Positions 1-10,594 of a DNA stretch of 64,000 bases are shown one piece after another. A program made the position numbers and the translations under genes. The notes under the pieces were generated by a model that was given only the letters and a program-made list of their open reading frames with translations, was not told where the DNA came from and made no database searches. Source of the stretch: Allochromatium tepidum (GTDB lineage: Bacteria > Pseudomonadota > Gammaproteobacteria > Chromatiales > Chromatiaceae); assembly GCF_018409545.1 (NCBI RefSeq), contig NZ_AP024563.1, positions 1,814,755 to 1,878,754 of the forward strand. The letters run 5' to 3'. How positions within the stretch are numbered: the first letter of the stretch is position 1; each line of letters begins with the position of its first letter.

Positions 1-1028
1 TTCTCCAGTAGCCGGAAACCATGACGGCGGATGAGCCGTGTGCCGCATCCGGGACAATGGGTGTCCTCGCCGCCGTCGCCCGGCAGATTGCCGACATAGA
101 CATACCGCAAGCCGACCTCCAGCCCGATACCGGCGGCACGCCTCAGCGTCGCCGAGGGTGTGGGTGCGACATCGGCCATCTGATAGGCGCCATGGAACCG
201 CGAGACATGCCAGGGGATATCCGGCGAGACCGAATGGATGAAGCGCGCGATCTCACGCAGTTCCTCATCCGAGTCGTTGACGCCCGGAATCACCAGGGTC
301 GTCACCTCGATCCAGACGCCGAGCGCGTGATAGCGGCCGATGGCGTCGAGCACCGGCTGGAGCCTGACGCGGCTGATATGACGATAGCTCTCGTCGCGGA
401 AGAACTTGAGATCCACGTTGGCCGCGTCCAGCACGCCGGCCAGTTCGCGCTGGGGCGCCTCGTTGATGTAGCCGTTGGTGACGAAGATGTTGGCCAGTCC
501 CGCCTCGCGCGCCAGACAGGCCGTCTCGTAGGCCAGTTCATAGAAGATCGTCGGTTCGGTATAGGTGTAGGCGATGGAGCGCGCGCCCGATGCCCGGGCC
601 GCACGCACGATCTGCGCCGGTGTCACAGGTTCGCCGGGCACCCTGTCGCCGAGTCGCGCCAGTTGGGGACAGAGTGGTTGGTCCTCGGCGGATTCCAGGT
701 CATCCGACTCCGGATGCTTGGGCAGGCGCTCGCGCGGCCACTGCGAGATCTCCCAGTTCTGGCAGAACTCACAGCGCAGACTACAGCCGACCGTGGCGAT
801 CGAATAGGCCGTCGATCCCGGATAGAAATGGAACAGCGGCTTCTTTTCGATCGGATCCAGACTGCGTGAGACGACCCGATCGGCCACCAGCGTGAAGAGG
901 GTGCCCTGACTGTTGTAGCGCACCGCACAGACACCGCGCCCCGCGTTCGGGATGATGCAGTCGTGTGGACAGAGCCGGCACTGGACGCGCTTGGCGTCGA
1001 GCCGGTCGTAGAAGCGTGCCTCCTTCAT
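1..1028 (-). CDS. amrS: AmmeMemoRadiSam-system radical SAM enzyme AmrS (3' end outside window)
   Basis: The minus strand reads openly from ATG at 1028 to the window edge (about 342 codons), with the stop outside. The N-terminus (MKEARFYDRL, then CRLCPHDC) and the radical-SAM cluster motif CSLRCEFCQNW, after the segment LDPIEKKPLFHFYPG, match the AmrS family, which is found with AmmeMemoRadiSam proteins A and B. The three cysteines of CxxxCxxC should bind a 4Fe-4S cluster and S-adenosylmethionine. The substrate of this family is unknown to me. The start codon lies at the very end of an IS200/IS605-like element, which also supplies the GGAGG ribosome site five bases upstream. The partner genes are not in the window. 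Confidence 0.88.
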   Translation of the reverse strand, partial: MKEARFYDRLDAKRVQCRLCPHDCIIPNAGRGVCAVRYNSQGTLFTLVADRVVSRSLDPIEKKPLFHFYPGSTAYSIATVGCSLRCEFCQNWEISQWPRERLPKHPESDDLESAEDQPLCPQLARLGDRVPGEPVTPAQIVRAARASGARSIAYTYTEPTIFYELAYETACLAREAGLANIFVTNGYINEAPQRELAGVLDAANVDLKFFRDESYRHISRVRLQPVLDAIGRYHALGVWIEVTTLVIPGVNDSDEELREIARFIHSVSPDIPWHVSRFHGAYQMADVAPTPSATLRRAAGIGLEVGLRYVYVGNLPGDGGEDTHCPGCGTRLIRRHGFRLLE

Positions 1029-1426
1029 CAGTTCCTCCGCGAGAAACCCCGCCCTTCAGGGCGGGGGAGGGATAGCGGCTACGACAGTGCAGCCGCCGGA
1101 AACGGGTGCAGGCTTTCCACCTGCCGGGCCGTGAGGCTCTGCCCGTAAGGGCCTGGTGACGGACGACGCCTCGCGGCGTGGTCGCTCCCCTCGCCAATGT
1201 GTGCAACCGGCTCCCGCCTGACGGCGGCGACCTGAACCTTCGACGCTTTACCTTTCGTCAGCATGATCCAGACCTTTCAGAGCGGCGGACTGAGGAAGCA
1301 TCCGCCGGTGAGTCTTAACGACCTGTGGCACACGGAGCCCCTTTCGACCGTCCCGGTCAGGCGGGCTGAGGCTGGTCAACCCAGCTTGCTCTCACAAGCT
1401 CCGCCCTTCAGGGCGGGGTAGTTGAC
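1025..1426 (-). mobile_element. IS200/IS605-type non-coding element, copy 1 (no tnpA or tnpB)
   Basis: About 402 bp nearly identical to 13827-14229. Both ends carry a GC-rich palindrome: CCCCGCCCT/AGGGCGGGG at 1047-1066 and CCGCCCT/AGGGCGG at 1401-1416. Such subterminal hairpins are typical of the IS200/IS605 superfamily, where they are recognised by the Y1 transposase and, at the right end, form part of the TnpB guide RNA. There are no terminal inverted repeats or evident target duplications. No credible transposase or TnpB reading frame is present; the short ORFs inside are not recognisable. The orientation (guide-RNA end at the amrS side) is inferred from the GGGGTTTCTCGCGGA end sequence. 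It is best read as a non-autonomous derivative or a guide-RNA-only copy. Confidence 0.7.
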
Positions 1427-1467
1427 GGTTCGAACCTCCCAAACAGACCAAGAGCCGCTCCGGGCGC

Positions 1468-4263
1468 TCAAACAGCATCCCGAGCGGCGATGACGGTGCG
1501 GGCCGCATCGCGCAGTACGCTGGCCGCCTCCCAGTCCGTTCCCTGGGGCAGGATCGGCGCCGCGATGACGACCTCGATCGCCCCCGGACGCGGGCGGAAA
1601 CCGTCGCCCGGCATGATGGCGCGCGTCCCCCGGATCGTCACCGGCAGGATCGGCGCGCCCGCCTCGGCCGCCGCCGCGAAGGCCCCCATACGGAAGGGTA
1701 GCAGACCCGGCCGCTCGCGGAAGGTGCCCTCGGGGAAGAAGGCCAGACTCGACCCGTCACGCAGGGCGCGCTGTAGCCGCTCACCCTCGCGATGACTGTG
1801 CTTGAGATCGAACCGCTCGACGAACAGCGTCCCCAGGCGTTCGAGAAAGCGCCCGACCAGCGGATTGGCGTTCAGCTCGCGCTTGGCGACGAAGCGCACC
1901 GGACGCGGAACGGCCTCGATCAGGGCCAGGGCATCGAGATAGCTCTGATGGTTGGCGATCAGCACCAGACTGCGCTCCGGCGGCGGCAGATGCTCCCGCC
2001 CCGTCACGCGCAGACGCACGCCCGTAAGCCGGCGCAGGAGCCGAACACCGCCACGCGCCAGCGACCAGCGCCAGGCCGGACGCGGACTGAGCATGACACC
2101 GATCCACACCCAGGGCGCGAGCAGATAGAACACCAGCCAGGCATAGCCGACGTAGAGGGTTTCAGGCAGCCGGACGCCCCAGACACGCAGTCGCCCCAGG
2201 ATCGCCCGCGCCCCGACCCGCGCCAACTGCCGGGCGGGTGCCGGTGCCGTATCGAACAGCCGCCCGGCCAGATAGCGCTCGCGCGTATCGCCCCGGCGCA
2301 GCTTGCCGCTGGAGGTCTTGAGCACGGCGCGCGGCGGGGCCAGCACGATCTCGTCCGGCGGCAGACCCAGCACCTCGGTGGCCAGTTCGCGCGCCCGCTG
2401 GGCCAGCGCCGCGCGCCGCTCCGGGTCGCGCTCCTTGGTCTCGGCCACGATCACCAGCCGCTCGCTGCCCTGACGCGCATCGCGTGCGGCGAAAGCGACC
2501 ACGCAACCGCGCCGGATGCCCGCCAGCTCGCCGAGCGCCTGCTCGACCTCGTAGGGATAGAGATTGCGCCCGCCGCGGATGATCAGATCCTTCACCCGCC
2601 CGGTGAGATGGATGTCGCCGCCGGCCAGATAGGCGCGGTCGCCGGTCTCGTGCCAGCCGTCGCGGATCAGATGCGCCGTGGCCTCGGGGTTGCGGTAGTA
2701 ACCCTGAGTCGCCGATGGCCCCTGGAATTGCAGCAGGCCCTCATGCCGCTCGGGTCGCTCCCGGCCCGAGTCGTCGACCACCCGTACCCGATAGCCCGGC
2801 AACGGACGCCCGCAGGCGACCACCTCCATCGCATCCGGATCGTCGCAGGCCACCGGCAGGGCATAGCCCGAGCCGGCGAAGCGCACGCGGTCGATGCAGT
2901 CGATGCGCGGCCCGCGTTCCACCGGCGGGAACGCCAGACCGACCGCCGCCTCGGCCAACCCATAGACAGGCGCCAGCGCCTCGGCGCGCAAGCCGCAGGG
3001 CGCGAAGCGCTCGGCGAAGCGGCGCAGGGTCTCGGCGCTGACCGGCTCGGCGCCATTGAAGGCGCGCCGCCAGGAACGGAGATCCAGCCCCTCCAATTGA
3101 CTGTCGGAGAGCCGCGTCAGACAGAGTTCATAGGCGAAGTTGGGCGCCGCCGACAGCGTGCCGCGATGGATACTGATCGCCTGGAGCCAGCGTCTGGGAC
3201 GGGCGAGAAAGGCCGGCGGCGACATCGAGATCAGGGGGACGCCGAAATAGAGGCTCCCCAGCCAGGCGCCGATCAGCCCCATGTCGTGATAGAGCGGAAG
3301 CCAACTGACGAAGACGTCGTCGGGCGCGATGGCGATGGCCTCGCCCATGGCGCGGATGTTGGCGAGCAGGTCGGCATGGGTGAGCATCACGCCCTTGGGA
3401 TCGCCCGTGCTGCCGGAGGTGTATTGCAGAAAGGCCAGATCGTCGGCGCCGGGATCGGCCCAGTCGGCGCGGCTCGATGGCACCGTCTCGTCCAGCCCCT
3501 CCAGCGTCAGGATCTCATGCAGCGACGGCACCTGGGCACGCAGCACGCGGGCGACGGGCCGCGCCTCGGGCACCGTGATCAACACGCGCACGCCGGCATT
3601 GTCGAGCAGCCGGGCATGGCGGCGCAGATGGTCTTCGAGCTGCTGGGGCCGCGCGGGCGGATAGATGGGTACGGGCACGCCGCCCGCGATCAGCACGCCG
3701 AAGAAGGCGAAGAAATAGTCCGGACCGGTCGGCAGCATGATCGCGACCGTGGCGCCGGTCTTGAGTCCGGCCGCGCGCAGTCGGGCGGCGACGCGCGCCG
3801 CACCCTCGGCCAGTGCGGCATGGGTGAGCGGATGGGGCCGGTCGTCACCATCGTAATAGGTCAGATGGACACGCTCGCCGTGGCGGTCGCGATGCCAGGC
3901 GAGGACGTCGATCAATGTCCGGGCGCCGGACGGATGATCCAGGCCCGCGCCCGCCGGCACGGCGGCATCGGCGCTCAGGCCCACGGGCAGGCCCGCTTCC
4001 GCCGTCTCACCCATCAGCGCCAGCAGATCGCGCGGCGTGGCGGCCGGCAGCGCGGTGTCGGGCAGATGCACATCGAGGCCGCACTCGATACGCGCGATCA
4101 GCTCGGAACGGCTCAGACTGTCGAGCCCGAGATCGGATTCGAGCCGGGTGTCGAGCGTCAGTCCTTCGCGCGGTTCCGGTAGATGCGACTCGCGCGCGAA
4201 GTCGCTCAGAACCTTCAGGAGTCGGTTGGCGTTCTCATCGGAGGGAGGCGGATGGTTCGTCAC
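1468..4263 (-). CDS. Acyl carrier / fatty acyl-AMP ligase / 1-acylglycerol-phosphate acyltransferase fusion
   Basis: A 931-residue protein with three domains. Residues 10-85 form an acyl-carrier-like domain with phosphopantetheine attachment motif LGLDSLS (Ser49). Residues 110-690 are an AMP-forming ligase with P-loop YTSGSTGDPKG near 279; the PVPIYPPARPQQ stretch resembles fatty acyl-AMP ligases rather than acyl-CoA synthetases. A hydrophobic segment follows near 710-735, then a PlsC-type acyltransferase (NHQSYLD near 771, FFPEGTF near 841). The protein probably activates a fatty acid, holds it on its own carrier domain and transfers it to a lipid acceptor at the membrane; the acceptor is unknown. 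GTG at 4263 is chosen because the longer frame begins with TTG at 4386, across a hairpin that should end the upstream gene. It resembles Aas of enterobacteria with an extra N-terminal carrier. Confidence 0.82.
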   Translation of the reverse strand: MTNHPPPSDENANRLLKVLSDFARESHLPEPREGLTLDTRLESDLGLDSLSRSELIARIECGLDVHLPDTALPAATPRDLLALMGETAEAGLPVGLSADAAVPAGAGLDHPSGARTLIDVLAWHRDRHGERVHLTYYDGDDRPHPLTHAALAEGAARVAARLRAAGLKTGATVAIMLPTGPDYFFAFFGVLIAGGVPVPIYPPARPQQLEDHLRRHARLLDNAGVRVLITVPEARPVARVLRAQVPSLHEILTLEGLDETVPSSRADWADPGADDLAFLQYTSGSTGDPKGVMLTHADLLANIRAMGEAIAIAPDDVFVSWLPLYHDMGLIGAWLGSLYFGVPLISMSPPAFLARPRRWLQAISIHRGTLSAAPNFAYELCLTRLSDSQLEGLDLRSWRRAFNGAEPVSAETLRRFAERFAPCGLRAEALAPVYGLAEAAVGLAFPPVERGPRIDCIDRVRFAGSGYALPVACDDPDAMEVVACGRPLPGYRVRVVDDSGRERPERHEGLLQFQGPSATQGYYRNPEATAHLIRDGWHETGDRAYLAGGDIHLTGRVKDLIIRGGRNLYPYEVEQALGELAGIRRGCVVAFAARDARQGSERLVIVAETKERDPERRAALAQRARELATEVLGLPPDEIVLAPPRAVLKTSSGKLRRGDTRERYLAGRLFDTAPAPARQLARVGARAILGRLRVWGVRLPETLYVGYAWLVFYLLAPWVWIGVMLSPRPAWRWSLARGGVRLLRRLTGVRLRVTGREHLPPPERSLVLIANHQSYLDALALIEAVPRPVRFVAKRELNANPLVGRFLERLGTLFVERFDLKHSHREGERLQRALRDGSSLAFFPEGTFRERPGLLPFRMGAFAAAAEAGAPILPVTIRGTRAIMPGDGFRPRPGAIEVVIAAPILPQGTDWEAASVLRDAARTVIAARDAV

Positions 4264-4337
4264 GGTACGCAGGCTCGGATCAATGAAACCAGCGCTACAT
4301 TTGAACCGCAACGGACGGTGGGATGCAAAGGCTTTCA

Positions 4338-4373
4338 GCCGCCGGGTTCGACCATGAGCCCGAACCCGGCGGC
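4338..4373 (-). terminator. Hairpin downstream of the PIN gene
   Basis: A perfect 13-bp inverted repeat (GCCGCCGGGTTCG and its complement) with a 10-base loop lies 17 bp after the PIN-domain stop and before the GTG start of the acyltransferase fusion. No strong U tract follows, so it may be a weak or Rho-assisted terminator. Confidence 0.5.
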
Positions 4374-4389
4374 GCGCACGTATCAACGC

Positions 4390-4824
4390 TCAGGCAACCG
4401 CCGACTGAACCTGTCTGAGCAGTTCGCCCGGTGCGAGCACGGGCAGCGTGGCGGCATCGAAGTCGGGCGCATTGAGCGAGATCACATGATCGAGCCCGTT
4501 GACGCGGGCGCATTCATGGAGGAGCGCATCGTCGAAATAGCGCCAGCCCAGTCCCATGGCCGCGTCGATCACCTCGGCGTCGACCGGTGCGATTTCGAGC
4601 ATGGCGCGCAATTCGTTCAGCTTCGCGCTCGCACCCAGATAACCGTGGGTGCGCGAGAGGTGGTCGTGGAGCGATTCGATCGTCGAGGCGCAGACATAGC
4701 CGGTGATATGGCCATTGGCCGCCAGTGTCAGGGCGGCGGAGGATTCAGGCGTGGGATGCTCGTCGTTGGTCAGGGCATCGAGCAGCACACTGATGTCGAA
4801 CAGCGTCTTGGGTTGTGGATTCAT
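4390..4824 (-). CDS. PIN-domain protein, VapC-like
   Basis: A 144-residue protein with a PIN fold signature: an early Asp in LFDISVLLDAL, a central acidic helix, and FDDALLHECARVNGLDHVISLN near residue 95-115, typical of VapC-type ribonucleases that use clustered Asp/Glu to bind Mg2+. Its ribosome site AAAGGAG is eight bases upstream of ATG. VapC toxins are normally encoded just after their antitoxin. The only frame ending at the right place (stop at 4840) gives a peptide whose last ~25 residues look plausible but whose upstream part does not look coding. The antitoxin is therefore missing, degraded or unrecognised, and toxicity cannot be inferred from sequence alone. Confidence 0.75.
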   Translation of the reverse strand: MNPQPKTLFDISVLLDALTNDEHPTPESSAALTLAANGHITGYVCASTIESLHDHLSRTHGYLGASAKLNELRAMLEIAPVDAEVIDAAMGLGWRYFDDALLHECARVNGLDHVISLNAPDFDAATLPVLAPGELLRQVQSAVA

Positions 4825-4839
4825 GCCGTCACTCCTTTC

Positions 4840-5342
4840 CTAATCGATGATCTGTCGGAACCGTCGATCCGGTTCCGTGAGTGCTCCGAACGGACTGCGT
4901 GTGTCCATGACCCGTCCGGTACGCTCGCGCCGAGAAAGCCCGGACGACTCCAGTCGCTCGGGGATTGAAGCCGGTGGATGGTGAGCTTGAATGCGGGGGA
5001 TTCGCCCGAGAGACAGGACGGGAGAGGGCGAATAGGGGGGAGCCGGTATGAAGGAGAACGAGCAACGATCTCTCGGATGCGCGTTTATGTGTATGGCATC
5101 CGGGAGACTGCAAGACTCGGGTGTCGATTCCTGGATGAGGCTGAGCATCTCCTTAGGTGTCCCTGCTCGTCGTCATCGAATGGTCGTATTCTAAACTGTG
5201 ATCGAGTTCACACAAGCCATTTTTCAACCATCCAGGCGTGAAAGTGTACAAAACACCGTTCTTTCAGGCTCAAGTTTTTGATTTTGATAGGCCGATACCA
5301 AAAACCCTCTTGAGAGTCATGTAGCCGCCGGATCGTCTGACG
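4840..5342. other. 500-bp intergenic region, partly A/T-rich, without a convincing gene
   Basis: This stretch separates the glycogen phosphorylase stop from the PIN gene. A minus-strand frame (5148-4840) is open for 102 codons and ends just before the PIN gene's ribosome site, as an antitoxin gene would, but its composition is rich in Pro and Ser and I recognise no family. The part from 5180 to 5330 is clearly more A/T-rich and contains a CRP-like palindrome with a -10-like TAGAAT beside it. An AAGGAG sits directly against the ATG at 5148, too close for normal initiation. Confidence 0.4.
5188..5212 (-). promoter_or_regulatory. Perfect CRP-type palindrome with adjacent -10-like box
   Basis: TGTGA-N6-TCACA at 5197-5212 matches the CRP/Vfr consensus half-sites exactly. 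Four bases downstream on the minus strand lies TAGAAT (5188-5193), a five-of-six match to the -10 box, which would direct transcription toward the PIN gene. The site would overlap the -35 position, an arrangement more typical of repression than activation. On the plus strand the nearest gene is antisense (glgP). Confidence 0.5.
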
Positions 5343-7670
<2,328 letters not shown>

Positions 7671-8227
7671 CCAGCGCCTCGGCCGAGCGCACGCGCCGGT
7701 AGAGCACGTACGCCAGCAGGGCGACCGTGAAGAAGAGCAGACCAAGCAAGCCGGCCTGGGTGAAGGAGATCGCCCGGCTACCGCCGAGCATGGCGCTGTA
7801 GATCTGCTCGCTGATGACGGCCAGCGAGGCCAGGGCGGCGAACAGCAGCGACAGCCGTCCCTCCAGCATGAGCGCGCCGGCGGCCACCGCGACGGCGATC
7901 AGGATGCCCAGCCCGCTGGTGACGCCGCCGGCGGTGTGCATGAGCGCGGTGTAGACGAGGATGTCGGTGAAGATGGCGAGCTGGACCTGACTGATCCGCG
8001 ACGGGCGGCGCAGTGAGAGTCCGAGTCCGCTGAGCAGCACCAGCACCGCATAGACCACCAGCACGTTCCAGGCGAGCTGGTTGTCGGAGCGGGCGAGCGC
8101 CGGGTCGCCGGCGGCGGGCGAGAAGGCCAGCACCAGACCGACGACCATCAGCAGCCGGAAGAGGAAGAGCCAGCGCAGGGCGCTCCAGCTCGGATAGGCG
8201 GATTCGGTTCCGGGTTCGACATCCATC
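7671..8227 (-). pseudogene. N-terminal membrane half of a PilS-like sensor histidine kinase
   Basis: ATG at 8227 ([14 protein letters not shown]) starts a protein with about six membrane segments (for example [16 protein letters not shown] and LLFFTVALLAYVLYRR), as in PilS, the sensor of the type IV pilus regulator PilR. After VRSAEALAA the kinase sequence stops abruptly and the DNA becomes glgP in another frame. The open frame then runs through glgP out of phase to a stop at 7165. The PAS, phospho-acceptor and ATPase domains are absent, so signalling is not possible from this fragment. An ATG at 8289 would add 21 residues. The PilS assignment rests on the membrane layout and the RRVRSAE linker and is tentative. 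Confidence 0.65.
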
Positions 8228-8365
8228 GGGGTTGGGTAGGCCAAGGCGCGCGATCGAGAAAGACCGGACCCGCCGGACGCGACGGGCATTCGATTGTATT
8301 ATGCGCCGACCAAGCCGTTTCGCCGATCGCCTGCGGGGATCGTGCGCCTCATTCACGGTCGAGTT

Positions 8366-9580
8366 ATGAATTTACACGAATTTCAAGCCAAACAGTTGTT
8401 GCGGGAACGCGGAATCGCGGTCCCGGATGGAGTCCTGGTCGAGCGTCCCGAGGCGGTGCGCGAGGCCTGCACCCGGCTCGGCGGTGCGCGCTGGGCGGTC
8501 AAGGCCCAGGTCCACAGCGGCGGTCGCGGCAAGGCCGGAGGCGTGGTGCTGGTCGACAGTCCGGAGCAGGCCGAGACCGAGACGCGCCGTCTGCTCGGTT
8601 CGCGGCTCGTCACACTCCAGAGCGGACCGGACGGGCTGCCGGTCGGCTCGGTCCTGATCGAGCGCCCGACGGCCATCGAGCGCGAGCTGTATCTGAGTCT
8701 GCTGGTCGATCGTGCCGGCGAGCGCTTGCTGTTCGTCGCCTCGGCGGCCGGCGGCATGGACATCGAGACGGTGGCCGCCGAGACGCCGGAGCGGATTCTC
8801 AAGGTCAGTGTGCATCCGGTGGTCGGCGTCCAGCCTTACAAAGCGCGTCGGCTCGGCTTCGGACTTGGGCTGGACGAGGCCCAGATCAAGACGCTCGGCA
8901 CGCTCATGGAGCGACTCTATCGGCTCTTCATCGACAGCGACGCCAGCCTGATCGAGATCAACCCGCTGGTCGTGACCGATACCGGCGAGCTGCTGGCGCT
9001 CGATGCCAAGCTCACGCTCGACGACAACGCGCTCATGCGGCATCCGGCACTGGCCGCGCTACGCGACCCGAGCCAGGAAGATCCGCGCGAGGCGGCGGCG
9101 CGGGCGCACGATCTCAACTACATCAGTCTCGACGGCAACATCGGCTGCATGGTCAATGGGGCCGGGCTGGCGATGGCGACCATGGATCTGATCAAGCTCC
9201 AGGGCGGCCGGCCGGCCAACTTCCTCGATGTCGGCGGGGGGGCGACGGCGGCGCGCGTAGCCGAGGCATTCAAGCTCATTCTCTCCGACCCCAAGGTCGC
9301 CTCGATCCTGGTCAACATCTTCGGCGGCATCGTGCGCTGCGACCTGATCGCCGAGGGGATCATCCGGGCGGTGCGCGAGGTCGGGGTATCGGTGCCGATC
9401 GTGGTGCGTCTGGAAGGCACCAATGCGCCGCAGGGGTTGCAACTGCTCGCCGACAGCGGGCTGGCGCTTCAGACGGCCGGCGAACTCGAGACGGCGGCGA
9501 CGCTGGCGGTCGAAGCCGCGCGGCGTGGTTCGGATTCAGGCACAGCATCGAACACGGTAGAAGGGGAGGGCCGCGCATGA
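8366..9580 (+). CDS. sucC: Succinyl-CoA ligase (ADP-forming) beta subunit
   Basis: A 404-residue protein with the ATP-grasp beta-subunit signature: N-terminus [31 protein letters not shown] for nucleotide binding, and [19 protein letters not shown] and [15 protein letters not shown] close to the subunit interface. With SucD it converts succinyl-CoA, ADP and phosphate to succinate, CoA and ATP in the citric acid cycle. The ATG at 8366 is chosen because family proteins begin there; the open frame extends back to 8294 without homology. It overlaps sucD by four bases (ATGA), implying translational coupling. The C-terminus has a ~15-residue Ser/Thr/Gly-rich tail beyond the usual end. A related malate-CoA ligase function cannot be fully excluded. 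Confidence 0.93.
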   Translation: MNLHEFQAKQLLRERGIAVPDGVLVERPEAVREACTRLGGARWAVKAQVHSGGRGKAGGVVLVDSPEQAETETRRLLGSRLVTLQSGPDGLPVGSVLIERPTAIERELYLSLLVDRAGERLLFVASAAGGMDIETVAAETPERILKVSVHPVVGVQPYKARRLGFGLGLDEAQIKTLGTLMERLYRLFIDSDASLIEINPLVVTDTGELLALDAKLTLDDNALMRHPALAALRDPSQEDPREAAARAHDLNYISLDGNIGCMVNGAGLAMATMDLIKLQGGRPANFLDVGGGATAARVAEAFKLILSDPKVASILVNIFGGIVRCDLIAEGIIRAVREVGVSVPIVVRLEGTNAPQGLQLLADSGLALQTAGELETAATLAVEAARRGSDSGTASNTVEGEGRA

Positions 9581-10452
9581 GCATCCTGGTCGACGCCGAT
9601 ACGCGCGTCATCTGTCAGGGCTTCACCGGCAAGCAGGGGACGTTCCACAGCGAGCAGGCCATCGCCTACGGCACCAATCTGGTCGGCGGCGTGACGCCCG
9701 GCAAGGGCGGCCAGCGCCATCTCGACCGGCCGGTGTTCGACACCGTGAGCGATGCCGTGCGCGAAACGGGTGCGGATGCCGGCATGATCTATGTGCCGGC
9801 GCGCTTTGCCGCCGATGCCATCCTGGAAGCGGCGGACGCCGGGATTCGGGTCATCGTCTGCATCACCGAGGGTATTCCGGTGCTCGACATGCTGCGGGTC
9901 AAGGCGGCGCTGGCCGGGACGGAGGCGGTGCTGATCGGTCCCAACTGTCCGGGCATCATCACGCCGGGCGCGTGCAAGATCGGCATCATGCCGGGACACA
10001 TCCATCAGCCGGGGCGGGTCGGGATCGTCTCGCGCTCGGGCACCCTGACCTATGAGGCGGTCTATCAGACCACCCAGGCCGGTCTGGGCCAGAGCACCTG
10101 TGTCGGCATCGGCGGCGATCCGATCCACGGGCTGGATTTCATCGACTGTCTGCGGCTGTTCGAGCGCGATCCGCAGACCGAGGGCATCATCCTGGTCGGC
10201 GAGATCGGCGGCGAGGCCGAGGAGGCGGCCGCCGAGGTCATCCGCACCGAGATCAGCAAGCCGGTGGTGGCCTATATCGCCGGGGTCACGGCGCCGGCGG
10301 GCAAGCGCATGGGACATGCGGGCGCCATCGTCACCGGCGGTGCGGGCACGGCCGAGGGCAAGTATGCGGCGCTGGAGGCGGCCGGCGTGCTGACCGTGCG
10401 CTCACCGGCGCAGATGGGCGCTCGGTTGGCCGAGCGGCTGCGGGGCGTCTGA
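9577..10452 (+). CDS. sucD: Succinyl-CoA ligase (ADP-forming) alpha subunit
   Basis: A 291-residue protein matching SucD in length and sequence: CoA-binding Rossmann domain at the N-terminus ([16 protein letters not shown]), [24 protein letters not shown], and the phosphorylated active-site histidine in [10 protein letters not shown]. It carries the phosphohistidine relay between succinyl-CoA and the nucleotide bound by SucC. It begins inside the sucC stop codon (ATGA) and is followed by a hairpin terminator, so sucCD appears to be a two-gene operon. The usual partner genes for the 2-oxoglutarate dehydrogenase complex are not next to it. Confidence 0.94.
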   Translation: MSILVDADTRVICQGFTGKQGTFHSEQAIAYGTNLVGGVTPGKGGQRHLDRPVFDTVSDAVRETGADAGMIYVPARFAADAILEAADAGIRVIVCITEGIPVLDMLRVKAALAGTEAVLIGPNCPGIITPGACKIGIMPGHIHQPGRVGIVSRSGTLTYEAVYQTTQAGLGQSTCVGIGGDPIHGLDFIDCLRLFERDPQTEGIILVGEIGGEAEEAAAEVIRTEISKPVVAYIAGVTAPAGKRMGHAGAIVTGGAGTAEGKYAALEAAGVLTVRSPAQMGARLAERLRGV

Positions 10453-10474
10453 GCGTCCGCTTCGCACGACCAGG

Positions 10475-10498
10475 GGCCGACCCACGACAGGGTCGGCC
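10475..10498 (+). terminator. Hairpin after sucCD
   Basis: GGCCGACCC and GGGTCGGCC form a perfect 9-bp stem with a six-base loop, 22 bp after the sucD stop. It is followed by TTCACAC rather than a long T tract, so it is a probable but not strong intrinsic terminator. Confidence 0.55.
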
Positions 10499-10594
10499 TT
10501 CACACCCGATGCGCCCCTTCCGCTGGAATTATCCAACTGTCATACTGGGTTCATCGCGCGACCGGCTCGAATCGACGAGTCCGCCTTTGGACAG

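Noticed and set aside
1079-1264. Short frames inside the ~400-bp elements as possible transposase or TnpB remnants
   Set aside because: They differ in phase and sequence between copies and lack the DDE, HUH or RuvC/zinc-finger motifs.
1427-1442. GGTTCGAACCTCCC resembling a tRNA T-arm beside the mobile element
   Set aside because: No acceptor stem, anticodon arm or CCA can be folded around it in either strand.
1792-4182. A 796-codon open frame on the plus strand
   Set aside because: It lies entirely antisense to the acyl carrier/ligase/acyltransferase gene; its product is a low-complexity Arg/Gln/Asp-rich sequence with no motifs, typical of antisense frames in GC-rich DNA.
4840-5148. A 102-codon minus-strand frame just before the PIN gene, considered as its antitoxin
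   Set aside because: Only the position fits; the composition is unlike a coding gene, no DNA-binding motif is visible, and the ribosome site touches the start codon.
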